A stretch of DNA of 9,561 bases from an uncultured Butyricicoccus sp. (GTDB lineage: Bacteria > Bacillota > Clostridia > Oscillospirales > Butyricicoccaceae). The notes beneath the pieces are model-generated. The model saw only the letters and a list, made by a program, of their open reading frames with translations, did not search any database and was not told the origin of the DNA. The stretch is from positions 1-9,561 of the forward strand of contig CANPPM010000093.1 in the NCBI GenBank assembly GCA_947575935.1, in the 5' to 3' direction. Below are positions 1 through 6,570 of this stretch, one piece after another (the stretch's first letter is position 1; every line of letters begins with the position of its first letter). The translations under genes and the position numbers were made by a program.

Positions 1-1
1 C

Positions 2-1420
2 GTATGGGCAACAAACGCCTTGCTGGAGGCGCTGCAGCTGGATTCCTATACTGAACCTGCTGAGGAATATACCGACATCCAACTGGCCGCCGTGCTTGAC
101 GAGCTGTGCGACGACGCTTATGAGCGTGGGGTACTGGCTGAGAATTCCATCGTTTACCGCGATCTGTTCGACACTGCGCTGATGGGCAGGCTGACGCCGG
201 CGCCGCATGAGGTTCGTTCGAAATTCAGCGCGCTCTATGCAGAGGATGCACGCGCTGCGACGGATTGGTATTACCGGCTGAGCCAGGATACCAACTATAT
301 CCGCCGCGACCGGATTGCCAAAGATATGCAGTGGAAAGCCGAGACCCCGTACGGCGAACTTGATATTACCATCAATCTTTCGAAACCGGAAAAAGATCCC
401 AAGGCGATTGCCGCGGCAAAAAATCTGCCCGCCTCCAATTTTCCGCGCTGCCTGCTTTGTAAGGAAAACGAGGGCTATGCGGGGCGCGTCAATCATCCGG
501 CCCGTCAGAACCACCGTGTCGTACCGGTCACGATCCACAACAGCGCGTGGTTCCTGCAGTATTCCCCTTATGTATATTATAACGAACACTGCATTGTGTT
601 TCACGCCGAGCATACGCCGATGAAGATCGACCGCGCCTGCTTCCGCAAGCTGTTGGATTTTGTAGCGCAGTTCCCACATTACTTTGTCGGCTCAAATGCG
701 GATTTACCGATTGTCGGCGGTTCTATTCTCGCGCATGACCATTTCCAGGGCGGGCACTATACCTTTGCTATGGAACGCGCGCCGGTCGAAAAGCCCGTCA
801 CCTTCCGAGGGTACGAGGACGTTGCGGCAGGTATTGTCAGGTGGCCGATGTCGGTCATCCGCCTGCGCTCTGAGGATTGTGAACGGCTGGTCGATCTGGC
901 AGACCGGATTCTGCTCAAGTGGCGCGGCTATACGGATGAAAGCGCGTTTATCTTTGCCGAAACCGATGGCGAGCCGCACAATACCATTACCCCGATTGCC
1001 AGGAAGCGGGACGGTAAATTCGAGCTTGACCTGGTGCTGCGGAACAACATTACCACCGAAGAACATCCGCTGGGCGTTTATCACCCGCATGCCGAGCTGC
1101 ATCATATCAAAAAGGAAAATATCGGCCTGATTGAGGTCATGGGGTTAGCTGTCCTGCCGGCACGGCTGAAGGAAGAGCTTTCTCTGGTGGCCGAAAAGCT
1201 GGTATCCGGTGCGGATCTCCGTGCAGACGAGCGCACGGAGAAGCATGCCGATTGGGCGATGGATTTTGCAAAGCGGTATGAGATCACGGCGGAAAATGCG
1301 TTTGCGATTGTGCAGAAGGAAGTTGGCTTGGTCTTTGCTTCGGTTCTGGAGCATGCGGGCGTTTATAAACGGACGCCGGAGGGTACGGCGGCTTTCCTGC
1401 GGTTTACAGCAGCGGTATAA
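2..1420 (+). CDS. galT: UDP-glucose--hexose-1-phosphate uridylyltransferase, class II (5' partial)
   Basis: Leloir-pathway enzyme that exchanges UDP between UDP-glucose and galactose-1-phosphate, giving glucose-1-phosphate and UDP-galactose in the cytoplasm. The frame is open to the left edge (V-W-A-T-N-A before the TTG at 20), so the true start lies outside; about 472 residues are visible against roughly 490-510 for the family, so some 20-30 N-terminal residues are missing. Counting from the TTG at 20, the active-site motif HDHFQGG is at residues 239-245, with the second His (241) the expected uridylylated nucleophile. A C-x2-C pair (144/147) precedes NEGYAGRVNHPARQNHR, typical of the class II (Firmicute) form. 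The C-terminal half carries the nucleotidyltransferase-like second domain (HPHAELHHIKKENIGLIEVMG). No frameshift is seen. galK or galE might be expected upstream, but this cannot be seen. Confidence 0.96.
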   Translation, partial: VWATNALLEALQLDSYTEPAEEYTDIQLAAVLDELCDDAYERGVLAENSIVYRDLFDTALMGRLTPAPHEVRSKFSALYAEDARAATDWYYRLSQDTNYIRRDRIAKDMQWKAETPYGELDITINLSKPEKDPKAIAAAKNLPASNFPRCLLCKENEGYAGRVNHPARQNHRVVPVTIHNSAWFLQYSPYVYYNEHCIVFHAEHTPMKIDRACFRKLLDFVAQFPHYFVGSNADLPIVGGSILAHDHFQGGHYTFAMERAPVEKPVTFRGYEDVAAGIVRWPMSVIRLRSEDCERLVDLADRILLKWRGYTDESAFIFAETDGEPHNTITPIARKRDGKFELDLVLRNNITTEEHPLGVYHPHAELHHIKKENIGLIEVMGLAVLPARLKEELSLVAEKLVSGADLRADERTEKHADWAMDFAKRYEITAENAFAIVQKEVGLVFASVLEHAGVYKRTPEGTAAFLRFTAAV

Positions 1421-1540
1421 ATCCGCGCCGGGAAATGTCTCGGGTCCATCCTTGCCGGCGCGTTTCCAAGGTAGGCTGTTTCCCGGAAACAGTGCCGATG
1501 TAGCAGAAGATGCATAACGTTTAAAGGGAGGGCTGGCGCT
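1421..1540 (+). other. galT-zinc ribbon intergenic region with two inverted repeats
   Basis: Two dyad symmetries are visible. CGCGCCGG (1424-1431) pairs exactly with CCGGCGCG (1455-1462), followed by only TTT; this could be a weak terminator for galT, but the loop is 23 nt. CTGTTTC (1476-1482) pairs with GAAACAG (1486-1492) around a 3-nt CCG centre, which could be a short hairpin or an operator-like palindrome. No convincing -35/-10 pair is seen, so the next gene may be read from the galT transcript. The function of both repeats is unassigned. Confidence 0.35.
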
Positions 1541-1753
1541 ATGCGGAAATGTATTAGATGCGGTGCGGATATGAAAGAAGGCTGTGCGATAAAGGTACAG
1601 GGCGCCAGCTATGGTATTGTCCTATCTACGGATGAACATGCTTGGCTAAGAGGGCGTATTGGCAGCCCAAAGGTTGCAATTTGCCCTCGCTGCGGGGAAG
1701 TTTCCCTCTATGTGGCCAACATAGCGGAGCTGGAACCGGGCAGGACCGAATGA
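1541..1753 (+). CDS. small zinc-ribbon protein (hypothetical)
   Basis: A 70-residue protein with two zinc knuckles: CIRCG at residues 4-8 and CPRCGE at 48-53. The C4/C7 and C48/C51 pairs probably coordinate one Zn2+ in a zinc-ribbon fold; C15 is an extra Cys. The segment between them (residues 16-47) is short and beta-rich. The start is supported by GGGAGG about 8 nt upstream of the ATG. Short proteins of this shape are common hypothetical genes in Clostridia and are usually annotated as nucleic-acid-binding zinc ribbons; the actual ligand is unknown. It stands alone between galT and the terminator at 1841-1883, so context gives no clear role. I am confident that it is a gene and unsure of its function. 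Confidence 0.82.
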   Translation: MRKCIRCGADMKEGCAIKVQGASYGIVLSTDEHAWLRGRIGSPKVAICPRCGEVSLYVANIAELEPGRTE

Positions 1754-1840
1754 CGGGCCGCGTCTTCCCCTGCGGGCGCTGTTTCGCGCAGCGGCGGGGC
1801 CCGGAGCGCCAAACCTCCGAGGTTTTCTGAAAATGAAATA

Positions 1841-1883
1841 GAGCGCCGCGGTCCGGTAGAACGGGCCGCGGCGCTCTGTTTTT
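1841..1883 (+). terminator. strong intrinsic terminator after the zinc-ribbon gene
   Basis: GAGCGCCGCGG (1841-1851) pairs perfectly with CCGCGGCGCTC (1866-1876). The stem extends inward through a T-G wobble and CCG/CGG to 15 pairs, closing on a 6-nt loop (1856-1861). The run TGTTTTTG follows. It ends the galT/zinc-ribbon transcription unit and separates it from glyS. Confidence 0.9.
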
Positions 1884-1956
1884 GCTACAACAAGGGGGCT
1901 TCTGCGCTGCGTTTTGACCGCTGCAGCCGGAACCATCAGAATTCTGTGGGATTACC

Positions 1957-1984
1957 TTGACATTTCCACGGGTTGTAGTAAAAT
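1957..1984 (+). promoter_or_regulatory. sigma-A promoter of glyS
   Basis: TTGACA (1957-1962), a 16-nt spacer, then TAAAAT (1979-1984). The -35 box is exact and the -10 box is one mismatch from TATAAT. Transcription is expected to start near 1990-1992. The promoter lies downstream of the terminator at 1841-1883 and upstream of glyS, so glyS is very likely an independent unit. Confidence 0.85.
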
Positions 1985-1991
1985 AAAGGTA

Positions 1992-2040
1992 CTGCCGTGC
2001 CGGCAGAAGAGTGCGTATACGCCATATACGCCGAAAGGAG
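1992..2040 (+). promoter_or_regulatory. glyS leader: two tandem hairpins and the ribosome binding site
   Basis: Right at the predicted transcript 5' end, CTGCCG (1992-1997) pairs with CGGCAG (2001-2006) over a 3-nt loop. A second hairpin, GCGTATA (2013-2019) with TATACGC (2025-2031), has a 5-nt loop and also contains a direct repeat of TATACGCC. The AAGGAG at 2035-2040 follows four bases later, 14 nt before the ATG, which is a rather long spacing. The leader is about 64 nt, far too short for a T-box. The hairpins could stabilise the mRNA 5' end or affect ribosome access; this role is inferred. Confidence 0.55.
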
Positions 2041-2054
2041 AGTAGTATTATCAC

Positions 2055-3446
2055 ATGAAGAACAGTGAAAAAACGATGGAAAAAATTGTCGCCCTGTGTA
2101 AGGGGCGCGGTTTTGTCTACCCCGGTTCTGAAATTTACGGCGGCCTTGCCAATTCGTGGGATTATGGCCCGCTTGGCGTCGAGTTTAAGAACAATGTCAA
2201 AAGTGCTTGGCGGAAAAAATTCGTGCAGGAATCCCCCTACAACGTCGGCTTGGATTCCGCAATTCTGATGAATCCTACCACTTGGGTGGCCTCCGGCCAT
2301 GTCGGCGGTTTTTCCGATCCGCTGATGGACTGCAAGGACTGTAAAACCCGCCATCGTGCCGACCAGCTGATTGAGGAGCATTCGGACGCCAATCCTGCAG
2401 GCTGGTCCAATCAGCAGATGATGGATTACATCACCGGCCACCAGATTGCCTGCCCCAACTGCGGCGGCCATAACTTTACCGAGATCCGTCAGTTTAACCT
2501 GATGTTTAAGACCTTCCAGGGGGTGACAGAGAACGCGAAGAACGAGCTGTTCCTCCGCCCGGAGACCGCGCAGGGTATTTTTGTAAACTTCCAGAATATT
2601 CAGCGCACGACCCGCCGCAAGCTGCCGTTTGGCGTGGGACAGGTGGGCAAGTCCTTCCGAAACGAAATTACTCCCGGCAACTTTGTGTTCCGAACCCGGG
2701 AATTTGAGCAGATGGAGCTGGAATTTTTCTGTAAGCCGGGTACCGACCTGGAATGGTTCCGGTACTGGAAGGATTACTGCCACAATTTCCTGCTTTCGCT
2801 TGGCATGAAGGAAGAGAACCTGCGGCTGCGTGACCATGACCCGGAGGAACTTTCCCATTATTCGAATGCGACGACCGATATCGAATTCCTTTTCCCATTC
2901 GGCTGGGGCGAGCTGTGGGGGATTGCCGACCGCACGGATTTTGATTTGACCCAGCACCAGAAAACCTCGGGCGTGTCGATGGAATACTTCGATCAGGACA
3001 CGAATGAGAAGTATATTCCCTATGTCATTGAGCCTTCACTCGGCGCTGACCGTGTTGCGCTTGCGTTCCTCTGCGATGCCTATGACGAAGAGGTTGTCGG
3101 ACAGGATAAGAAGGGGAAGGACGATGTGCGTACGGTTCTGCGGCTGCACCCGGCTTTGGCGCCGTTTAAGGCTGCTGTATTGCCGCTCTCCAAGAAGCTG
3201 TCTGAACAGGCGCAGCCCGTCTGGGAGATGCTGTCCAAGCAGTTTCAGGTTGATTTCGACGACGCCGGTTCGATTGGCAAACGGTATCGCCGTGAGGATG
3301 AGATCGGCACCCCGTTCTGTGTGACGGTCGATTTTGAAACCGAGGCGGACGGCTGTGTTACCGTGCGCGACCGTGATTCGATGGCGCAGGAACGTATTCG
3401 GATCGATGCGCTGGCCGCTTATCTGGCGGAAAAGATCGCGTTTTGA
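2055..3446 (+). CDS. glyS: glycine--tRNA ligase, alpha2 (single-chain) type
   Basis: Class II aminoacyl-tRNA synthetase that charges tRNA-Gly with glycine using ATP. At 463 residues it is the homodimeric form, not the tetrameric alpha2beta2 glyQ/glyS form. The N-terminus has the family hallmark GFVYPGSEIYGGLANSWDYG. Two Cys pairs, C93/C96 (CKDC) and C133/C136 (CPNCGG), look like a zinc-binding insertion. RPETAQGIFVNF begins at R168. Motif 2 starts at FRNE (201-204) and motif 3 is GADR (330-333), holding the ATP-binding Arg. The anticodon-binding domain begins about residue 360 (LHPALAPFKAAVLPL) and runs to the end. An in-frame TAG at 2043 excludes a longer start. It has its own promoter and terminator. 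Confidence 0.97.
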   Translation: MKNSEKTMEKIVALCKGRGFVYPGSEIYGGLANSWDYGPLGVEFKNNVKSAWRKKFVQESPYNVGLDSAILMNPTTWVASGHVGGFSDPLMDCKDCKTRHRADQLIEEHSDANPAGWSNQQMMDYITGHQIACPNCGGHNFTEIRQFNLMFKTFQGVTENAKNELFLRPETAQGIFVNFQNIQRTTRRKLPFGVGQVGKSFRNEITPGNFVFRTREFEQMELEFFCKPGTDLEWFRYWKDYCHNFLLSLGMKEENLRLRDHDPEELSHYSNATTDIEFLFPFGWGELWGIADRTDFDLTQHQKTSGVSMEYFDQDTNEKYIPYVIEPSLGADRVALAFLCDAYDEEVVGQDKKGKDDVRTVLRLHPALAPFKAAVLPLSKKLSEQAQPVWEMLSKQFQVDFDDAGSIGKRYRREDEIGTPFCVTVDFETEADGCVTVRDRDSMAQERIRIDALAAYLAEKIAF

Positions 3447-3530
3447 TGCTTGTTGGCGGCACAAAAACATTTGCCGGATTGGATCGGGCGTGCGCAGCGC
3501 AGTCTGTCAAGCGTTGGTATGGTTGCGATC

Positions 3531-3562
3531 AGGGGGAGCCGCTTGCGGCTCCCCTTTCGTTT
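3531..3562 (+). terminator. intrinsic terminator of glyS
   Basis: GGGGAGCCG (3533-3541) pairs with CGGCTCCCC (3546-3554) over the tetraloop CTTG, followed by TTTCGTTTG. It lies 85 nt after the glyS stop and ends that unit. The bases between the stop and the hairpin hold no ORF or clear structure, apart from a weak CGGCA/TGCCG pairing near 3453-3475. Confidence 0.85.
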
Positions 3563-3629
3563 GTGAACAAGGCGGGGGCTTTTTGGCGCTGCAGGCTTCG
3601 CCGCTGCGGTTTGATGTGAGGGGATGGGA

Positions 3630-5474
3630 ATGAGAAAGGGTTCATTTCATTCGGGGATAAGGCCGGCGCTGCTGCTTGTTGCGTTGTCATTGGCGCTCGG
3701 TATGCTGTCACTGCTGTTTGCGATGCAGGAAGGGCGCATGGAGCTGCTGGCAGGTTATGTTTCCAATCCGCTGATTGTCCTGCTGAACCTGCTGCCCTGT
3801 GTTGTATTGACGGCCTTGCTGCTTGCGCTGACCGGGCGGGCCGCGCTGTCCTTTGCGGCGGCGGGGGCGGCAGTGATGGGGCTGACTTGGGTAGGCTGGT
3901 TTAAAATGCAGTTTCGGGACGACCCGCTGACCGCAGCCGACCTTGTCCTGATCCGCGAGGCGGGGGATATGGCGGGGAAATACCGGCTGTTCTTGCCGGC
4001 AGGGCTGGTTGCCACGATCTTGTGCATTGCCGCCGGAACGGCGCTGCTGGCTTGCTGCGTGCGGCAGAGGCCGTCAGGGCGGCTGCGGGCGGGGCTTGCC
4101 GCTGCAGTGCTGTTACTGCTGCTGCCGCTGCGGGCGCTTTATTTCAGCGACGCCGTTTACCGGGTGTATACCGAAAGCCGGGCTGTTGCCGGGCGCTGGG
4201 ACGTGACCCGAGTCTACCAGTCAAAAGGGTTTTTGTATCCCTTTCTGCATTCTTTCCGCAAGGCGGCCGCCCCGCAGGGGTACCGGCAGGCGGAGGCGGA
4301 ATCGCGCCTTTCGGCGTATGCAGATGCCGGAATCCCGCCGGAGCGGCGGGTGAATATCGTCGCGGTGATGCTCGAATCCTTTTGTGACTTTACTGGGACG
4401 CCGAATGCGCCTGTGCTGAAGGAGACGGTATACGGGCCTTGGCATGCGCTGGAAGAGGAGGGGATTTCCGGGACGCTGATTACCAATATTTTTGCAGGCG
4501 GAACAGTGGATACGGAGCGCTCTTTTTTGACCGGCTATCCGGTTCTTCCGGCGTTTGACCGCCCTACCGAGTCTTTTGTGTGGTATCTGCGCAGGCAAGG
4601 GTGGCAGACGACGGGCAGCCACCCTGGGAACCGCTGGTTTTATCATCGGGACCAAATCAATGCCAGGTTGGGATTTTCAGAGTACCGGTTTCTGGAGGAT
4701 TTTTACGGCGCCCTCGCCGGGGGCGGGATCGCGCCGGATGATGTGTTGTTTCCCGCGCTTGCGCAGCTGTGCCGGGAGGAACGCAGCCCCTATTTTTCTT
4801 TTACCGTGTCTTATCAGGGACATGGCCCCTATCCGGACAGCCACAGTGCCTGGGACGGCGTCTATCTTGCGGATGATGGATATTCCGATGCGGAATATTA
4901 TATCCTAAATAACTATTTCGCCTCTGTAGCCAATACAGCCGCCAATGTGGCGGCGCTTGCGGACGCTCTGCGGGAAAGCGATGCGCCGGTGGTGCTGCTG
5001 GTGTTTGGTGATCACAAGCCATGGCTGGGGGATCACCAGGCCGTGTATAAGGCGCTGGGCATACCGGTTGACTGCAGTACCGACGAGGGCTTTCTCTGCC
5101 ATTACTCCACCCCTTACCTGATTTGGGGAAACACGTCTGCCAAGCAGGCGCTTGGGCGTGAGCTGTGTGGAAAGGGGCCTGACATCGGCCCTTCCATGCT
5201 GATGTGCACGTTGTTTGATGCGCTCGGCTGGGAGGGGCCGCCGCTGATGCAGTCGCAGCGTGCGTTGATGGAAGCCGGTGTCACGATGTATCATTCGGCT
5301 GCGGAGAATGTTTTGTATCAGGGGAGGCTCTGCACACCTGAAGCGCTCCCCGATCCTGTTCGGGCATTGCTGCAAAACTATCTTGAGGATGCGTTTACGG
5401 TGCAGAGGCGGACGCCCGAAAGTGAGCAACGTTCAAAAGCGGTTGGAATTGCCGCAGAAAATGCGCCTTTATAA
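3630..5474 (+). CDS. LtaS-like membrane phosphoglycerol transferase / sulfatase-family protein
   Basis: A 614-residue polytopic enzyme with the layout of lipoteichoic acid synthases: five N-terminal TM helices (about residues 11-31, 45-68, 70-91, 122-143, 152-171), a linker, then an extracellular alkaline-phosphatase/sulfatase-fold domain. Visible catalytic residues are E249 in MLES (metal), T292 in GGTVDTE (position of the LtaS nucleophile Thr), H398 in QGHGPY and D461-H462 in FGDHKPW (metal). Members usually move glycerol-phosphate from phosphatidylglycerol to a growing polymer or glycan outside the cell. The exact acceptor cannot be told, so no symbol is given. Start: GAGGGG (3618-3623) touches an ATG at 3624 but sits 6 nt before the ATG at 3630, so 3630 is preferred (the alternative adds Met-Gly). 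No promoter was recognised. Confidence 0.9.
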   Translation: MRKGSFHSGIRPALLLVALSLALGMLSLLFAMQEGRMELLAGYVSNPLIVLLNLLPCVVLTALLLALTGRAALSFAAAGAAVMGLTWVGWFKMQFRDDPLTAADLVLIREAGDMAGKYRLFLPAGLVATILCIAAGTALLACCVRQRPSGRLRAGLAAAVLLLLLPLRALYFSDAVYRVYTESRAVAGRWDVTRVYQSKGFLYPFLHSFRKAAAPQGYRQAEAESRLSAYADAGIPPERRVNIVAVMLESFCDFTGTPNAPVLKETVYGPWHALEEEGISGTLITNIFAGGTVDTERSFLTGYPVLPAFDRPTESFVWYLRRQGWQTTGSHPGNRWFYHRDQINARLGFSEYRFLEDFYGALAGGGIAPDDVLFPALAQLCREERSPYFSFTVSYQGHGPYPDSHSAWDGVYLADDGYSDAEYYILNNYFASVANTAANVAALADALRESDAPVVLLVFGDHKPWLGDHQAVYKALGIPVDCSTDEGFLCHYSTPYLIWGNTSAKQALGRELCGKGPDIGPSMLMCTLFDALGWEGPPLMQSQRALMEAGVTMYHSAAENVLYQGRLCTPEALPDPVRALLQNYLEDAFTVQRRTPESEQRSKAVGIAAENAPL

Positions 5475-5618
5475 GGCCCCTTTTTCCATCCGGTAGGGAA
5501 AGGATACGCCGGGAAAGGAGAGAAAGGCTGCAGGCCGGAATGTCGAGGGGGCGCGACACAATGACGCGCCCTGCGCGGGGCGGCCTAGCTGGAAAGCGGA
5601 CAGTAGGAGGGGGGACAT
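5475..5618 (+). other. gap before the HTH gene with overlapping inverted repeats
   Basis: GGGCGCG (5549-5555) pairs with CGCGCCC (5565-5571) over a 9-nt loop. TGTCG (5541-5545) pairs with CGACA (5554-5558) over 8 nt. The two share bases 5554-5555, so they cannot form together. Neither is followed by a T-run, so they are not ordinary terminators. They lie 50-80 nt before an HTH regulator and may be an operator or a leader switch; this is inference. No consensus promoter is evident, and read-through from the upstream sulfatase-family gene is possible. Confidence 0.3.
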
Positions 5619-5831
5619 ATGATCATTGCCCATTTGGATGTCATGTTGGCGAAGCGGAAAATGAGCGTCACGGAGCTTTCAGAGAGGGTTGGGATTGCAG
5701 CCGCCAATCTTTCGATCCTGAAAAACGGTAGGGCAAAGGAGGTTAAGCTGCCTAGGTCCGAAAAGATCTGCGCAGCGCTGTGCCGTCAGCCCGGGGAACT
5801 GTTGGAATGGCGCAAGGGGGAAACGCTATGA
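5619..5831 (+). CDS. small Cro/C1-type HTH transcriptional regulator
   Basis: A 70-residue single-domain DNA-binding protein (XRE/Cro-C1 superfamily, HTH_26-like, similar in form to B. subtilis YozG). The core is MLAKRKMSVTELSERVGI (helices 1-2, residues 9-26), followed by the recognition-helix region AAANLSILKNGRAKEV (27-42) and the C-terminal helix with CAALCRQPGELLEWRKGE. The LSILKNG and QPGELLE stretches are typical. There is no extra effector or dimerisation domain. The ATG has AGGAGG (5605-5610) 8 nt upstream. Its TGA overlaps the next start as ATGA, so it is translationally coupled to the membrane protein, a pairing usual for regulators that control, or are controlled by, a membrane partner. 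The target is unknown; autoregulation is plausible. Confidence 0.9.
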   Translation: MIIAHLDVMLAKRKMSVTELSERVGIAAANLSILKNGRAKEVKLPRSEKICAALCRQPGELLEWRKGETL

Positions 5832-6202
5832 AGCGCATTTGGGACCGCCCGTTTTTCCGATGGCTTTGCACCGTCCCGCTGTATGACCTGATGATTGGGC
5901 TGTTGTGTACCGGGCGGGCGCCCGGCCGCTTGCACGAGCTCATCCTGCCTATATTGGTTGGCGGGCTGTTTCTGTTGGGGATCATAGGCGGGGCGGTATG
6001 GGGCGGCATCCCCGGGCTGCGCTGGTGGACCGCTGCTGTGTACGTATTGGCGTCGCTGCTGGTTTTTCCGTTTTCCTGGCCCCTGCTTTCGGTGAGAGAG
6101 AGCGGGCTGTTTCCACTGGCGTTTGTTTTGCTGAATGGGCAGCAGGGGGTAGGTTTTGCGCTGGGGGTATGGTGCAGGATGGCCGGCAGGAAGGGAGCGT
6201 AA
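5828..6202 (+). CDS. small membrane protein of unknown function, coupled to the HTH regulator
   Basis: A 124-residue hydrophobic protein with three to four predicted membrane segments (about 16-28, 38-60, 67-87, 93-116) and a basic tail (RMAGRKGA). The start is the ATG at 5828, because AAGGGGG lies 7 nt upstream and the codon overlaps the regulator's stop (ATGA). A longer in-frame extension back to 5780 would overlap the HTH gene and has no better ribosome site. YozG-type HTH regulators are often followed by a DUF2975 membrane protein, but this one is shorter and I do not recognise DUF2975 signatures. No catalytic motif is visible. Co-translation suggests it works with, or is controlled by, the regulator. 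The gene call is solid, the function is not. Confidence 0.75.
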   Translation: MKRIWDRPFFRWLCTVPLYDLMIGLLCTGRAPGRLHELILPILVGGLFLLGIIGGAVWGGIPGLRWWTAAVYVLASLLVFPFSWPLLSVRESGLFPLAFVLLNGQQGVGFALGVWCRMAGRKGA

Positions 6203-6203
6203 A

Positions 6204-6269
6204 ATGGTGGGAACATTTTGTGCGTGGGGCGCTTCGGCCTGTGGCTCGGATGCTGTTTGTCCTGCTTGA
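6204..6269 (+). CDS. candidate 21-residue peptide ORF (tentative)
   Basis: Begins one base after the membrane protein's TAA. GGGAG (6193-6197, within AGGAAGGGAG at 6188-6197) lies 6 nt before the ATG, a good ribosome binding site and spacing. The product starts MVGTFCAWGA, contains three Cys (positions 6, 13, 19) and several Gly/Ala, has no charged residue except one Asp, and ends CPA. No known leader, bacteriocin or signal-peptide pattern was recognised. ORFs this short arise by chance, and the ribosome site also encodes the upstream protein's tail, so this may be spurious. Confidence 0.22.
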   Translation: MVGTFCAWGASACGSDAVCPA

Positions 6270-6460
6270 GCGGCGGCCCTTCCAGGCAGAGCCGCCTTGG
6301 AGTGTGCAGCACAGGCGGCGCGGCGAGGGGATTACCGGTATGGGGCTGGATGTGCGTGAAGGTCCGGCTGCGTCCCAGCCAACGGATAGGCGCTGCAAAT
6401 ACGTTGGCGAGGAACGGGTAGGAAAAGCGTGCTGCAGCGTGGAACGGGTTCCAGCATAAG
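6270..6460 (+). other. non-coding stretch before the bidirectional terminator
   Basis: No convincing gene is seen. Short GC-rich pairings occur: GGCGGC with GCCGCC near 6272-6297, and GGCTG (6366-6370) with CAGCC (6376-6380). No known RNA family was recognised. Open frames crossing it lack a proper ribosome site and read as arginine-rich out-of-frame sequence. It is probably the 3' untranslated part of the HTH/membrane-protein transcript. Confidence 0.35.
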
Positions 6461-6492
6461 AAAACCGCCGGTGTGTATTCCGGCGGTTTTTT
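6461..6492 (+). terminator. bidirectional intrinsic terminator
   Basis: AAAACCGCCGG (6461-6471) pairs perfectly with CCGGCGGTTTT (6480-6490) over an 8-nt loop, followed by TT. The plus strand has TTTTTT after the GC stem. The minus strand reads TTTTCTTAT after it. It can therefore end both the plus-strand HTH/membrane unit and the convergent minus-strand ABC/CmpB-like unit, whose last stop is at 6571. Confidence 0.88.
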
Positions 6493-6570
6493 GCGAAAAA
6501 AGGCGGGAGGCGGCGCATCAGGGCCTTGGGGAATAGGCAGGCTCCCTGGCGCTCGGGCTGCGGCAGAGGT

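Noticed and set aside
1754..2054. T-box riboswitch before glyS
   Set aside because: The terminator at 1841-1883 precedes the promoter at 1957-1984, and only about 64 nt of leader remain. No specifier loop or antiterminator sequence is seen.
1626..2957. 443-codon open frame on the minus strand opposite the zinc-ribbon gene and glyS
   Set aside because: It runs in codon register with glyS, where codon bias (rare TTA, CTA, TCA) keeps the complement open. It also crosses the glyS promoter and a terminator, and its product looks like no known family.
4905..5429. 174-codon minus-strand frame inside the LtaS-like gene
   Set aside because: In-register complement of a GC-rich gene; arginine- and proline-rich product with no recognisable domain.
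5780..5827. Upstream extension of the membrane protein by 16 residues
   Set aside because: It would overlap the HTH gene by more than 50 nt. The ATG at 5828 has a well-spaced AAGGGGG and the usual ATGA coupling.
6218..6421. 67-codon frame starting at TTG
   Set aside because: Rare start codon, only a weak GTGGGA upstream, and an Arg/Gly/Cys-rich product typical of random GC-rich sequence.
5905..6459. 184-codon frame overlapping the membrane-protein gene and the following gap
   Set aside because: Out of frame with a well-supported gene, composition unlike a protein, no ribosome site.
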